The position numbers and the translations under genes were made by a program. A model generated the notes under the pieces. It did no database searches. It saw nothing but the letters and a program-made list of their open reading frames with translations, and was not told the DNA's origin. From the NCBI RefSeq assembly GCF_000321225.1, contig NW_004450566.1, forward strand, positions 2,631,892-2,695,891: a DNA stretch of 64,000 nucleotides, in the 5' to 3' direction. The DNA comes from Odobenus rosmarus divergens. Taxonomy: Eukaryota; Chordata; Mammalia; Carnivora; Odobenidae. Below are positions 49,303-61,380 of this stretch, piece after piece; the first letter of the stretch is position 1; each line of letters begins with the position of its first letter.

Positions 49303-49317
49303 TAAAACCTTTGCTGT

Positions 49318-49518
49318 CAGTACGCCTGGGTGGCTCAGTGGGTTAAGCGTCTGCCTTCGGCTCAGGTCATGATCCCAGGGTCCAGGGTTCGAGTCCCACA
49401 TCGGGCTCCTTGCTCAGCGAGGAGCCTGCTTCTCCCTCTGCCTGCCGTTCCCCATGCATGTGCACGTGCGCTCTCTCTCTCTCTCTCACACACATAAATA
49501 AATAAAATGTTAAAAAAA
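49318..49518 (+). mobile_element. CAN-SINE with intact pol III boxes
   Basis: Well-preserved copy. The A box TGGCTCAGTGG (49331-49341) fits TRGYNNANNNG and the B box GGTTCGAGTCC (49386-49396) fits GGTTCGANNCC. The tail is ACATAAATAAATAAAATG plus an A run. The exact 14-bp target-site duplication AAAACCTTTGCTGT lies at 49304-49317 and 49519-49532. Low decay suggests a young insertion. Confidence 0.94.
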
Positions 49519-49534
49519 AAAACCTTTGCTGTGA

Positions 49535-50500
49535 AAAGGTTAGAGAGGTGTGGTAAAAGATGGAATAAGTCAATGAAGTGTTTCTTTTTAGTTGAAAATA
49601 CTGATGTCTGTTGGTAGACTAGCATGAATAATAAGCAGAGAATGAAAATTTGATGATGTGTAGTAGACAAATGTAATAACTGAAGAAGCAAAACTGAGAA
49701 GAGAAAATATAGGTGTCAAGAGTTACAAGTGCCCATGATAGGGAAAATAATACTATTTCAATTTTAACAGAAAAGAAGGCTGAGAAGACGAGTAGAGATG
49801 CAGAGAGGTTTGGATATCTATTGGAATGAAAATGAAGTAAATCTTCTCTGATGATTTCTGTATTCACAATGAATTACATAGGGAGTAGGATCGTCAGCTG
49901 AAAATGAGAATGAAGGAGTCTGAGGCAACAGGAAAAAAAAAATGACATTTCTACCTCAGAGAATATAAAGATGAATTTCCTAGGGAAGCATAGAAGGACA
50001 GCCAGGTTGGCTTAGGTGTTCGTTTGTGGTCTGTGGTCATGAATTTAAAGAGAAATGAGTCAGCTAATTGTATTATTTCTTTATTAAGTTGCTTGGGTCT
50101 CTGCACAAAGGAACAAATACTTGAATTCAAGCAGGTTTGAGATTTTGTGAAATGAGTTCAGCAGAGGGAGTTGGGAGCCAAGGCACTTGATTGTACTTCA
50201 GAAGGAATGATTATATGATGAAACATGAATTCCAAGCTGGGTAAATGTGGGAGTGAATACAGATAATTAAAAAGTAGTGGGAGTGGAGGAGGGTATCAAT
50301 GAACTGGAGGTCTGTAAGAAGCTAAAGACTTACTGCCAAGCTAAAGTGAGCTGGACAGATAGGAGGTGGTGGGTGGACCAAATAAGATCTTCAAAATTGA
50401 TATTTCACAGGTAGTACAGTTATCAGTGCTTACATGGTCCAGGGTTAGTCCAGGATATGAATTGAGGTTGGTGATGGTCTGTGGAGATGATGAAGGTTAA
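49535..50500. other. Intergenic, diverged repeat-like DNA
   Basis: Purine-rich text (AAGTTGCTTGGGTCTCTGCAC, GGTTTGAGATTTTGTGAAATG) of L2-like character without limits. No gene is seen. Confidence 0.35.
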
Positions 50501-50509
50501 AGAAGTAAG

Positions 50510-51245
50510 TCTTTTCCAGTTCCATGGTAAGGAGCTTGGAAGTCTCCCCTCTATGCTAGCAGACTATAAAATCAGAAACTCTTCTTGGATCAGTAAGAGA
50601 AGGGAGACAACACAGGACAGACCTCTGCTCCCAAGACTGGCAAGACAAGCGAATACACAGAGTCATGTTTTACCTGAGCGGAGACAAGCAAAAGATACTG
50701 CGGGAACAAGACCAGATTAGGAAAATCTGAACTGTAATTGATGAATTTCTGGAGGATTTGTGTAAACAACTCTGAGTTAAAAACTTCAGGGGACCCAGTC
50801 ATAGAAGGGTAAGATTCACAAATATTGTGAGATTTACCTCCAAGAGCTTGACTAGGTTCCCACAATAAATATCTGACACAAATCCCCTTGTGCTTTCTGC
50901 AGGGAGACGGGAGAAGAACCATTCAGAAATATTCCAAACCATTCTGTTCTTCCTGCTGGGCTATTTTCAAAGCCTAAATGACCTAGGGGAAGGGAAATAT
51001 CCAACTCCTATCCACTCTAGTTATGCTGTCCCACAGTATCAGAACCAGACATGGCAGAGTTGTTGGGAATTATCAGTCAAGGAGTTTAAAACAACTATGA
51101 CTAATATACTCTGAACAATAATGGATAAAGTAGGCAGCATGCAAGAACAGATGAGCAATGTAAGCTGAGAGATGGAAATCCTAAGAAAGAAATAGAAAAT
51201 GCTACAGATTTTAAAAACAAATAAAAACAAAAACACTAACAGAAA
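50510..51245 (+). mobile_element. LINE-1 5' region (5'UTR into ORF1)
   Basis: CAAGACTGGCAAGACAAGCG, ACTGTAATTGATGAATTTCTGG, then GAGTTTAAAACAACTATGACTAATATACTC, ATGGATAAAGTAGGCAGCATGC, AAGAACAGATGAGCAATGTAAG and GAGAGATGGAAATCCTAAGAAAG. This coiled-coil-coding start of ORF1 is typical of carnivore and other laurasiatherian L1. Stops break the frame. Confidence 0.7.
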
Positions 51246-51249
51246 AGAA

Positions 51250-51705
51250 CTGGAAGACTATGCTATTGGATGGGTCATCAACATATATTCTGAAAGTCAC
51301 TGAGAATGACCATATATAGTGTTGGAAAGGGGAAATATGATAATAAACCGAAAAATAATGTTGTCAATAAATAAAAGAATGACTAGAAGTGAACAGCTGT
51401 ACAGGACTTGACCAGCTTGATCGAGCTGATCACATCAGCTTCAAAGGAGTTTATATTCCTGGAGACAAGAAGGACATGCCCCTAATCCTGACCCTGAGAT
51501 TCACTATAAAGGGGCAAAGAAAGATGTCAGTTGAAAAGAATATAGTTGAATCATTATTAATTTAAGACAGCCTAGACTCATTTAATGCTAAGAATGTAGT
51601 TCCTAATTTGATAAGGACACATTCTATTCAGCAACTGTATGCGAAACATCTATGTATTGTGCTATTTGTTTTAGATGTTTGAGATACAACAATCGACAAG
51701 AAAGC
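51250..51705. other. Intergenic, nothing recognised
   Basis: Unassigned sequence between two LINE pieces. Confidence 0.4.
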
Positions 51706-51734
51706 CAAGTCTCTGCATTTTTTTTTTGATAATT

Positions 51735-51890
51735 TTTTTTATTGTTATGTTAACCACCATACATTACATCATTAGTTTTTGATGCAGTGTTCCATGATTC
51801 ATTGTTTGTGCATAACACCCAGTGCTCCACGCAGAATGTGCCCTCTTTAATACCCATAACCAGGCTAACCCATCCCCCCACCCCCCTCTG
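51735..51890 (-). mobile_element. Young LINE-1, 5'-truncated
   Basis: Poly-T start, then ATGTTAACCACCATACATTACATCATTAG, TTCCATGATTCATTGTTTGTGC and AGGCTAACCCATCCCCCCAC: the reversed carnivore L1 3'UTR end. The flanking duplication TCTGCATTTTTTTTT lies at about 51712 and 51886. Only about 150 bp were inserted. Confidence 0.85.
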
Positions 51891-52039
51891 CATTTTTTTT
51901 TTTGAATTTATATTCCTGTATGGGGAGCCAGAAAGTAAACATATGTTATATCTGGTAGTGGTAAGCGCTATGAAGAAAAAATATGTATGTTACATATTTA
52001 CATAGAGGGTGATGGGGATCGTATTTTAAACAAGGTCAC

Positions 52040-52790
52040 AGAGAGCTTTTCTGATAAGGTCATAGGCATGTGAGCCAAAAACTGAATAAAGTGAAGAAGA
52101 GACACTTGCAGATATTTGGCAAGGACAGGGGCATTCTATGTAGAAGGAAGAATGAGGACAAAAGCCCTAAGGCTAGAGGGTACTTATTATGTTTATGACA
52201 CAGCAAGGAATCTAATTTGAGTTCAGTGGAGTGAGCACTCACATACTAATTATTTGTTTATACTAATTTTTGTATTAACACTGAGGAAGAAAAGTGCTCA
52301 TTTAGCTAGAAGCTTCTCTATCTCTTTTCATATTTTAAATTCTCCATAGATCTTAATTTTTCAACTTGAAATGTGAAGTATTTAGAGATCTGGCATCACA
52401 TAATAAGGCATAAATGCTTTATTTAAAAAAATTAAAAATCAATTTGATTTTGTGGTTTCTTAATATTAGTTATTGTTGTGGATCACCGATTTTTCTCCTG
52501 TGATGAGTTAAGATCACTTTAATTAGAGGAATGTAAGTAAAAGTTACATGAAATTATCATTTTATATATGTCACTAACAAAACTTCCAGAGGAGATGGTA
52601 GGTGAGCCTACATGATTCATCTGAAATAAGTGAATAAGAGAAATAAGTGCAAGGACTTTGTCAAAGTTTGTTGTTCTCTGGGTCTTAGTAGTTAAATGAA
52701 CATCTAGTCATTAATAAATAAAGCTGATTGAACATTTTCAAAACAATTCAAGCTTAAAAAAAAAAACATAGGCTGAAGAGTACAGTCTAG
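52040..52790. other. Intergenic, old repeat-like DNA
   Basis: GGCAAGGACAGGGGCATTCTATGTAGAAGGAAGAATGAGG and AAAGCCCTAAGGC (about 52100-52180) look like reversed L2. The remainder is AT-rich and unassigned. Confidence 0.35.
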
Positions 52791-52794
52791 TAGA

Positions 52795-53400
52795 ACTGCT
52801 ATGGGGAAGAGTGTGGCAGCCAGTATCCTGCTGATTTTCATACTTCCATTTTGGCTCCATCCCCCACCCTCCTCTTAAATCAACTCTTAACAAAGAATCC
52901 AGGGGGTGTCTTTAAAAACGTAAAGCAAATCCTATTGCTCCACTGTTTCACACCCTTTCAGAGAAATCCAGCCTTCTTTCTATGGTCTTCCAAGAGCCTA
53001 TATGACCTGACTTCAGTCTAGCTCTGCAGTGTTACCCCATCATTCTCCCCCCTACTCATTCTGTCCCAGTCACTTGGCCTCCTTTCTGTTCACAAGCCTG
53101 ACAAATTCTTTTCCACTCACAGGCTTTTGCTCTGGTTATTTCTAGGCCTGGAATGCTTCTCTCAGCTCTTCTCATGCAGGCTATTCGTCATCCTTTAGGT
53201 CTCAGGTCAGATGTCACTTCCTCAGAGAGGCCCTCGAAACAGCATTCTCTAACGAGGCTTTCCTCAGTTACTTTTTCTAGTTCCCTTGTTTATTTTCTTC
53301 ATAGAAATAGCCAGTAGGATTTATGTTTACCTCATTTGATTTGTCTTACTTGCCTCTTGTTTTCCCCCCTACTAGAAGGTAAGCTTCCTGGTAAATTGAT
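52795..53400 (+). mobile_element. L2 (LINE-2) 3' region
   Basis: Long, ordered match: CTTTCAGAGAAATCCAGCC, CCAAGAGCCTATATGACCTGAC, TTCTGTCCCAGTCACTTGGCC, GCTCTGGTTATTTCTAGGCCTGGAATGC, CAGGTCAGATGTCACTTCCTCAGAGAGG and CCTACTAGAAGGTAAGC. Confidence 0.7.
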
Positions 53401-53883
53401 CAGATGAAACATTTGGAAAAGTTTAGGGATATGTTAAAAGTAGATTTTGTAGGATTTTTAAAAGCAATTAAAAATTACAGGTAAAACATAAATGTTCTAC
53501 AGAAAGGAAATAAAATTATAGTACCCTATTGCCAGCTTTTTTCATGGTTATCATGAAGTTAAGTATGATTTACCTAAATATGGTGATGTGATTCTCTTGG
53601 AGTGGTAGAGGTGGACGTGGTATGTGAGTGCTAAATGCCTAGAGTGGAAGTTGGCATTGTTTGTCCAACATCCATTCCACCTTTTCCCCATTGCATAGCG
53701 GCCATGTAGACCACTCTAGAGGTCAGCCTGGTTAAATTGATTAGTGTAATCCGATTGCCCTTGCCAATCTAATAAATCTGTGGATGGGCAGTTCTGAGCC
53801 AATAAATCCATGGCATTCCCTAGCTTATAGGGAATGGCTAGGAATGAACATATGACCCAATTTGTAGTAAAGATCTATAAGGA

Positions 53884-54069
53884 GGGGATGCCTGGGTGGC
53901 TCAGTCCGTTACGCGTCTGCCTTCGGCTCAGGTCATGATCCCAGGGTCCTGGGATTGAGTCCCGCGTCGGGCTCCCTGCTTGGTGGGGAGTCGCTTCTCC
54001 CTCTGCATGCTTCTCCCCCTGCTTGTGCTCTCTCTCTCTAATAAATAAATAAAATCTTTAAAAAAAAAA
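53884..54069 (+). mobile_element. CAN-SINE
   Basis: Head GGGATGCCTGGGTGGCTCAG, near-consensus body with GATTGAGTCCCGCGTCGGGC, tail AATAAATAAATAAAATCTTT plus an A run. Confidence 0.93.
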
Positions 54070-54236
54070 CAGCACAGTTCTTATTTCTTAAATGAAGTGG
54101 GATTGGCATTCCTAGAAGTTGAGGCATCCTATCTGACAAAATTCTACTTTCTCTTAACAACAAGTGAAGAGACATTATCTAAAATATATAAATGAAGAAA
54201 TAGCTTTCAGTATATATATATGTATGTATGTATATA

Positions 54237-54411
54237 TTTTAAAAATATTTTATTTATTTGACAGAGAGAGAGAGGGCACAAGCAGGGGGAAAGGGAGAAG
54301 CAGGCTCTCCGTGGAGCAGGGAGCCCAATGCAGGGCTCCGATCCCAGGATGCTGGGATCATGACTTGAGCCAAAGGCAGACACTTAACCAACTGAGCCAC
54401 CCAGCACCCCC
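54237..54411 (-). mobile_element. CAN-SINE
   Basis: Reverse copy, TTTAAAAATATTTTATTTAT to GAGCCACCCAGCACCCC. It sits next to a TATG/TATA simple repeat (about 54210-54236). Confidence 0.92.
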
Positions 54412-54602
54412 AAGTTTAGAATTTTAAGTTGAGTCCATTTTAAAAAATGATTTCTTTAATTACTATTTAATATGGCAGTTTAAAAATCAAAGTATTTGTT
54501 GTTCTAGATGTAGAGAATGGTAATAGAGGAGTGGGGTACATAGAATGGACATAGAAAGAAAGGAAGTCGGGGTCTTAGGGATAAGAAGTTCAAAGTTTCA
54601 TC

Positions 54603-54769
54603 TTTTTTTAAATTTATTTGAGAGAGAGAGAATGAGTGGGGGGAGGGGCAGAGGGAGAGGGAGAAGCAGACTCCCTGCTGAGTAGGGAGCAGAACTCAAG
54701 GCTTGATCCCAGGACCTGGAGATCACAACACAAGCAGATTTTTAACCAACTGAGCCACCCAGGCGCCCC
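54603..54769 (-). mobile_element. CAN-SINE
   Basis: Reverse copy, TTTTTTTAAATTTATTTGAG to GAGCCACCCAGGCGCCCC. Flanks TCATCTTTTTTT and TCGTCTTTTTTT are probably the target-site duplication. Confidence 0.92.
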
Positions 54770-54879
54770 TCGTCTTTTTTTTTTAATTCCCCAGTGGGTA
54801 ATATCTAAAATATATGTACTATGTTACAGAGGTATTGAATAACCAAAAAAAAAAAAAAAAATACTGAATGCTTGTTTGT

Positions 54880-55820
54880 TAAGATAGATTTCTTAAAACA
54901 AAATGGACATTTTATACATATGGCCCATTTCTGAGCAATAAGAATATCGGCTTTTCTTTTTCTTAGATTGATATTGATAGTATGTTTTCTCTAAATAATA
55001 TTATGGCCCCATGTTCCACTTGTAAAATCTTTTCTTGTTTCAATGTGAAGCAAATTTATTGCTCCCCAATAGATTTTCACAGTGCTCTTATGTTCACTCT
55101 GCATAAAATTCTAGATAAATATTTGATAGTTTTCTCCCCTTACTACAAATTCACTTTGCATCTTTTCTCATCCAGATTTCAAATGTCATCTGACATATAT
55201 TTCAGTGGAGTGTTTCAGGATCTTCCACAACCACTTAATTTTTATACAGGATAAATAGTTGGAGACACATTGAGTAATTTTTTCACTACAGAAAAGTGCC
55301 CATGTGAGGGGAAAGTAGTGGCTGAAATCCAGCCTGTGTTCACTTGCTATGTACTCTGGAATTTGCTGCCAGCAAGAAAGGGCACATTTTATAATTCACA
55401 CGGAGTTTCTATAGGTATTATTGGTGACCAAGGTTGGAAAGGGAAATAAAAACAGCAATAAGAGAGGGTTATAGAATATATAATCAATTTCAACCAAGAT
55501 TTTTGGAGCATTCTCTGAGTGTTAGGCCCTGAGATCACAGAAATGAGGAAATCATTGGGCCCATAATGAATAGGGGGATCACAAGTCTGTTGAGTACCCC
55601 AGTTTGTATATTTTTTCCCATTGTCTCATTTGGTTAGTGTCCCCTTTTGCTCTTAAATATGTACCAGTATGGATAGTAAATTATGTAGTCACTCTAAAAA
55701 AATAAGGAAAAATTAATTCTAGACTGAGTGGCATGACAGGAGGTTTGGTGGGGGAAGGGGCACAGGTAGAAATATGACTGAAAACATAGGGACTCTGAGC
55801 TGGTGAAGGGACACACCACC
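54880..55820. other. Intergenic, nothing recognised
   Basis: No interspersed repeat I can name. A 90-codon reading frame at 54982-55254 has no family likeness. Confidence 0.4.
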
Positions 55821-55833
55821 TTTAAGGAGTTTT

Positions 55834-56057
55834 GAGTTTTTATTTTTCTTATTTTTTTTAAGGTTTTATTTATTTATTTATTTATTTGTCAGAGAGAGAG
55901 AGCGCAAAAGCACCGGGAGTGGCAGGGAGTGAGAGGGAGAGGGAGAAGCAGACTCCCTGCTGATCAAGGAGCCTGATGCTGGGCTCGATCCCAGAACCCC
56001 GGGATCATGACCTGAGCCGAAGGCAGACGCTCAACTGACTGAGCCTCCCAGGTGCCC
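55834..56057 (-). mobile_element. CAN-SINE
   Basis: Reverse copy with an expanded TTTA tract (five units), GA-rich body and the head GAGCCTCCCAGGTGCCC. The target-site duplication TTAAGGAGTTTT lies near 55822 and 56058. Confidence 0.92.
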
Positions 56058-56059
56058 TT

Positions 56060-56905
56060 AAGGAGTTTTTATTTGTCTTGAGAGCAGTGAGAACTAATGA
56101 TGGTTTAGGAGTAGGGAAGTGATAAGATCAGATCTGTTTAGTGTTGGAAAGATCTAAAGAACATTTCCCTACCACTGCCTTCCCCACCCCCCGCCACTTC
56201 CCACCATATACACATACATGGGACTAGGAAGAAGGAGAAGAGAATCATGTCCTTTCTGAGTATAAACACACTCATAACTGAGCTCCACTTAGTGGAGCTT
56301 CAATCCTTCAATCCTTCAATCCACCGTAACTCCTTGGAATGAATAACCCACCCTCTCCATCCCCTCTGTAAAACACACTGACTGCTGTCATCAACATGCT
56401 GACCTTTTAAATGCTTATATGTGGTAAGCTACTCTAGTGCAACATACATTTCTGCTTCTCTAAGTTGAATTGCATATTTTAAATTATGTATTTATTAATG
56501 TTAGTTGTACTCATTGCTGCAGTTACGTAATTGAAAAAAATTCACATAAACTGATGAACTAAGAAGGCAATAGTTTCTGTGAAAATTCTGTGGAAAGATT
56601 TTGAAAAACTGAAAGTCAACTGGCTAGGAATATTCAGATAAGGGTATATATGAAACAGCTGTAAAAAAAAAAAGTAAAATAGCATAAACATCCAGAAGAT
56701 TCTGTGCTCAGTTTGCTTTATCATATACTGGGTCACTGAAGCCATATTAATATGCTCTAGTAAACAGACAGGCCAAGTCTGGCCTGCAGTCAAAGCTACT
56801 AACTACTTGGTTGGGCTTACAGTAGTACATGATCATTCTCCAGGATTCATCCAGTTTTTGCAGGGGGCAGACAGATGATAGGGACCTAGGATAGGGACCA
56901 TGTAT
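56060..56905. other. Intergenic, mostly unassigned
   Basis: Contains a 9-bp-arm hairpin AGCTCCACT/AGTGGAGCT (about 56281-56299), directly followed by a CTTCAATC triplet tandem (about 56299-56321). Nothing else is recognised. Confidence 0.45.
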
Positions 56906-56909
56906 TAGG

Positions 56910-57250
56910 GTTTTCAAGAGAAACAGACTAATAGGATATACATAAAAAGAGATTTATTTTAAGGAATTGGCTCATGCTTTAGAGACTACTAAGAAGTCCC
57001 AAGATCTACACTTAATAAGCTGGAGACCCAGGAGAGCTAATGATACAGTTTCAGTCCAAAGCCCTGAGAACTAGAAGAGCTGATGATGTAAGTTCCAGTC
57101 TGAGTCTGAATCCAAAGGCAGGAGAAGACTGATGTCCTAACTCTAAGATAGTCAGGCAGAGAGAAAATTATCCCTTACTTAGCCTTATTTGTTCTGTTCA
57201 GGACTTCAACAGATTGGAGTGGCACTCATCTCCACCATCCATACCCAAAA
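56910..57250 (-). mobile_element. Old interspersed repeat, family unassigned
   Basis: In plus orientation: TATTAGGGTTTTCAAGAGAAACAGACTAATAGG, TTTAAGGAATTGGCTCATG, GAAGTCCCAAGATCTACAC, GGAGACCCAGGAGAGC and TTCAGGACTTCAACAGATTGG. I recall this as a very common mammalian repeat with LTR- or LINE-like copies, in reverse here, but I cannot name its class. Confidence 0.6.
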
Positions 57251-57254
57251 TATG

Positions 57255-58731
57255 ATATACTGTTTTGTTGTTGTTGCTGTTTGGTCGGAAGTACACTGGG
57301 CATTAGTGTCCAAGACTTCTATTTAGTCTTCCCCCATTGTAACAGCTTTTACTTAAGAGCTAAAACCCAATATGTGGATTACTCCAACTGCCAAGTATGT
57401 CAGTTGCAATTATAACCTTTAGAGATTGAAGAAATGAGCACTAGTTGTTTCCATGGACCCAGTGTACTCACTGTGAGTCCAAATTTGTCCAGGATGACAT
57501 TTATTACCTGGACTTTATGTATTCCAACTCTTAATGGGGAGGTCAAGATAATACTCTTGGTCTCTAAGTATCAATGTCAACTCACTCCCCATGTCTAATT
57601 TTCCCTGAAATGTCTGGATATTTCCTTTTCCTCAGTGTTCAGTCACCTGAGAAAATGGCCTAGGTCCCTTTGCAGGAGGGACTAGAAGAATCATTACAAT
57701 ATATATTTGCCATAGTGTTGTGGAGTCCTTTCCTCTAGGACCTGATTACAGCTCCTGGGTCTAAAAATTAGCTCTGATCTGGGAACTGGGCAAGGGATCA
57801 TGGCACTTTTTACTGTAGTGACCATGCTCTGTCTCCTCATTCATTCTTCCTTTCCTTGATTACATATGTTTGGCAGTATCCTTGTTGCCTGCCCATCAAT
57901 TTGTTTCTCCTAGGGACACTTAGTTCTAGAAAACATCTCCACAACTCTTTGCAGGTTGAACTCCTTTGGCCATCATGCTGATTTTGTCAGTCATTAGGAT
58001 AACTGTGATTATGCTGACCTCTGGTATTAAGTTCTGTCTTCTGGATCTACTATGCATCTGGGCCCCATCATTCCCATTGCTATTAATAAGCCAAGTTCTA
58101 TGGTAGTATCACCTACAGTAAGTTCTGGCCTTTAGAAGTGAGCTGTCACTGAACTTCTTCATGAGGGTGGTGCCTCTCTTACCAGGGCATGCCCATTGGT
58201 TTTGGTGAATGGTGTATCCTCTGATCCCTCTCATGGAACATAATCTGCCATATGGGCTTCTGGCCTCACATAATATATCTACTTCTCTGATCTTTTAAAT
58301 CTTTCCCTCCACTGTCTGCCAGGCAATTCAGGCATTTCTACATCTCTCAGCATAGGCCATTACTTTCTCTAGACTTCTAGGAACATGCTAACAGGAGATT
58401 TACACCATCCCCTGGGACCCTGCCAGGGTGTGAAATCCCATATCCCAAGAATGCTACCAAGTCAATAAGCTTACCCTTATCTACTCTCATGTTCTAGCTC
58501 TCTTGATCAAGCACTCTGAAAATCTGCCCACGTATTCCCCTGTTTCCTGTCAGTATATGCTGACCAGTTCTTGCTGCTTCTTTGGAGTATAGAGCAGGCC
58601 TAGCATATTCTGATTATGCTGTGTCTTAACCCTAGTTATTGGTGTGGCAGCCATGAGAGAAGGTGGGCTAAGTTTCCTAGAGAGCCCTCTTTTGTTCAGA
58701 AGCACTCACTGTAGTGACTTTCTGCCTGAGG
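57255..58731. other. Intergenic, unassigned
   Basis: Unusually pyrimidine-mixed, less AT-rich sequence. Its text (TGGCCTCACATAATATATC, TCACTTTCTGCCTGAGGGGAG) may be the inner part of an old LTR element, but I see no reading frame of retroviral type. Confidence 0.3.
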
Positions 58732-58746
58732 GGAGTGCTAGCTTTT

Positions 58747-58931
58747 TTTTTTTTAAATTTTTTAAAAAAAGATTTTATTTATTTATTTGACAGAGAGAGG
58801 GAGAGAAAGAGAAAGAGAGCCCAAGCAGGGGAAGCGGGAGGCTCCTTGCTGAGCAAGGAGACCAAGGACCCTGAGAAGGCAGACTTTTAACCGCTTAACT
58901 GCTTAATCAACTGAGCTGCCCAGGAGTCCCA
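58747..58931 (-). mobile_element. CAN-SINE
   Basis: Reverse copy, AAAAAAAGATTTTATTTATTT to GAGCTGCCCAGGAGTCCC, with an internal deletion. The exact 15-bp target-site duplication GGAGTGCTAGCTTTT lies at 58732-58746 and 58932-58946. Confidence 0.93.
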
Positions 58932-58949
58932 GGAGTGCTAGCTTTTAAT

Positions 58950-59985
58950 CAGAAAGTGAGCAACTTCTGTAGGTTCTGAGTGTTCACAGGAGTCTCTCAG
59001 GATCAGAATCTTTGGGGGCATCCATGCAGCTGTCCATATTCCCTGGTGTTCAAGCTTTTTCTGTTTTCTCAGGGCAGGAGGTAAGGGTGTCTTTGGAAGC
59101 CACTAGGAAAGTAGTGAGTTTTCACTTGGTTAACTGCTCTCTGGTTTTCATTAACCTTCTGTAGGCCTCAGTGCGACTAAATAATAGCCAGCTAATAATA
59201 GCTTGTATCTATTGTTCATACACGTACACACACTTTTGAATTGTCCCTGCCATGGCATTCCTCTGCTTCAGAATAGTCTCCCTAGTGACAACTGGTGAAT
59301 GTTTTCATAACTGGGCCCCCACACTGTACCAGAGATGATCCATGCCCCAGATACCACATGTGGTGAGGTTCATTGACAGCGGGATGGTTCTGATCCAGTT
59401 TCCCAAACCCCATCTTACTGATTTCTCAGACTGCTCCTTTGATCAAGTGTCTCATTTGGGGTGCTCCAAGAAGCAGAAGATGACATAAAGTTAGTTGTAC
59501 AGGAAGTCTTGGAAAAAAGATAAAGGGAGAGAAAGCAGGATTCGGAAAGAAAGGTTTCAAATCTGACAGAAGCTCAGCCAACACAGTGTGGAGCTCTGGA
59601 GCAAATATTGCCTGTTGGGGAAATCCTACACTGGGCAAAGATGGCGGGGCTCTAGTACCATCCCCATGCTCAGTCATTGGCTGAGCAGGAGAGGTGGCCT
59701 CAGTTGGAATGCTGTATCAAAACTTGAAAATGCTGCAGGTAGAGACAGTTCCCTTAATGGTGTTAATTGCAGCTGAATTGCAAGTTCTGTCTTGACGGGA
59801 GAGAGAAGTAGTACACTTCCATGGCTGTCCTGCTGATTTAGCCTGGAAAGGCGTAGGGGTGCCAGCAACTAGTAGCTGAAGAACTTGATCAAGGGGATGG
59901 GAAGGAAGGCTGAAACATGGACGGCTGATTGAAAGCTGCTGAAGAAGGAATTACAACACTACGTCTCCCCAAGTCTGTATCATTA
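58950..59985. other. Intergenic, unassigned
   Basis: Continuation of the old, less AT-rich sequence broken by the SINE at 58747. Reading frames at 59426-59677 and 59588-59776 have no family likeness. Confidence 0.35.
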
Positions 59986-59987
59986 GG

Positions 59988-60130
59988 CAAAGGCCAACTG
60001 CAAAATGGAGTTTTACTGGAACCCAGTTATGCCCATCTGTTTACATGCTGCCCATGGCTGCTTTCTTGCTACAATGCAAGAGTTGAGCAAATTGAAATAT
60101 TACCTGGCACTATACGGAAAAGTCTGCTGA
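59988..60130 (-). mobile_element. hAT-type MITE fragment
   Basis: GGCCAACTGCAAAATGGAG, GTTTTACTGGAACCCAGTTATGCCCAT, TGCCCATGGCTGCTTTC and AATGCAAGAGTTGAGCAA match the family seen at 3528, here in the opposite direction. Confidence 0.6.
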
Positions 60131-60370
60131 CTTCTGATCTCTTAAGGTTATTTACATCTATATATTGCTACAGTGGAAAAAATAAAAATTGTTGTGCCGT
60201 GGCATATCTCTCCCCAGATCTGCATTCGGAGAAATCACAGTGATAGCTTGAGATTGGCTGTGGTGGGAGAATTTTTACCATAGAAATAAGCAAATGCTGC
60301 AATTCAGAGCTTTTGCTTTTTGGAGAGCTGCTTGCTAAACATTGACCAGCAGTATTTCTTGCTTCATGGT

Positions 60371-60690
60371 AGGTGCTGTGGACTGAATTGTGTCTTCCCA
60401 AAATACATATATTGAAGTCCTAACTCCCCATCCCTCAGAATGTGACTGCATTTGGAGACAAGGTTTTGAAAGAGGTAATGAAGCTAATCCAATGTGACTG
60501 GTGTCTTCATTAAAAAAGAAATTTGGAAACAGGTACAAAAGGAAGACCATGTGAGGACTCAGGGGAAAAAACAGCCATGAACCAACCAAGGATTGAGGCT
60601 CCAGAAGAAATCAACCCTGCCGACACCTTGATCTTGGACTATTTTCTAAGCCACACAATCTGTGATACTTCGTTTGGGAAAACTAATATA
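60371..60690 (+). mobile_element. MaLR-type solo LTR (MLT1-like)
   Basis: The order fits the mammalian MaLR LTR: TGGACTGAATTGTGTCTTCCC, TTGAAGTCCTAACTCCCC, AGAATGTGACTGCATTTGG, CCAATGTGACTGGTGTC, GAAGACCATGTGAGGAC and CAACCCTGCCGACACCTTGATCTTGGACT. It is a long-decayed LTR of an ERVL-related element. No internal genes are present. Confidence 0.75.
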
Positions 60691-60739
60691 GTAAGTGACT
60701 CAAGAAAGTGTCAAAGTTTACGGAAGAACACTTATTGAA

Positions 60740-61380
60740 ATGATTTTCAAAGAGCATTGATCTCTTGAGTGGCCGCACTCCACTCTTTTTACCACCAAAT
60801 TCAGTTGGGCGCTCCAGGTGCCAGATCAGCCTTTTGTACTCCTGGAAGACCAGTTCCCTTAGGAAACAAATACTATATTTGTACTATTCTAGTATTAGAG
60901 TATGTATTTGAGTAGGCTATTAGGCAAAGCATTTTTATGACTCCTTTAGGCATAATTAGACTTTAAAACCTTTAAAAGTACTTTTAAAAATCGAGTGTTC
61001 TTGGGAAGATGCTAATCTATTTTCAATTCAGATTAATACTATAGAAACTATAGTCAGAAATCTGTTTTTTGATGTAGATTTGCATTCAGTTAATAAATAC
61101 AATCATCTACCCACGTGTATTTCTTTTCTATAGTTTCAGTACCTAAATATGAGGTCAGTAAATGAAAATTGTTTTCATTTTTAGACTTTCAAATATGTAC
61201 AATATATTTTTAAATTCTGCTGGCATGAAAAAGGAGCAATTCCTAAAACACACCATTTACTAAGAAACCTCTTAAGTGTTTAGGTGGTGTTGAGCAGTTT
61301 TCTACACAGAATATTCACACTGTGTGCAGTAATAGGTGCATACCTCCTCTGGACAATATGGAATACTTTAGCCATTTCCA
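60740..61380. other. Intergenic, nothing recognised
   Basis: AT-rich, unassigned. Confidence 0.4.

Noticed and set aside
54982..55254. 90-codon plus-strand frame as a small gene
   Set aside because: AT-rich, no promoter, splice or poly-A context and no recognisable domain.
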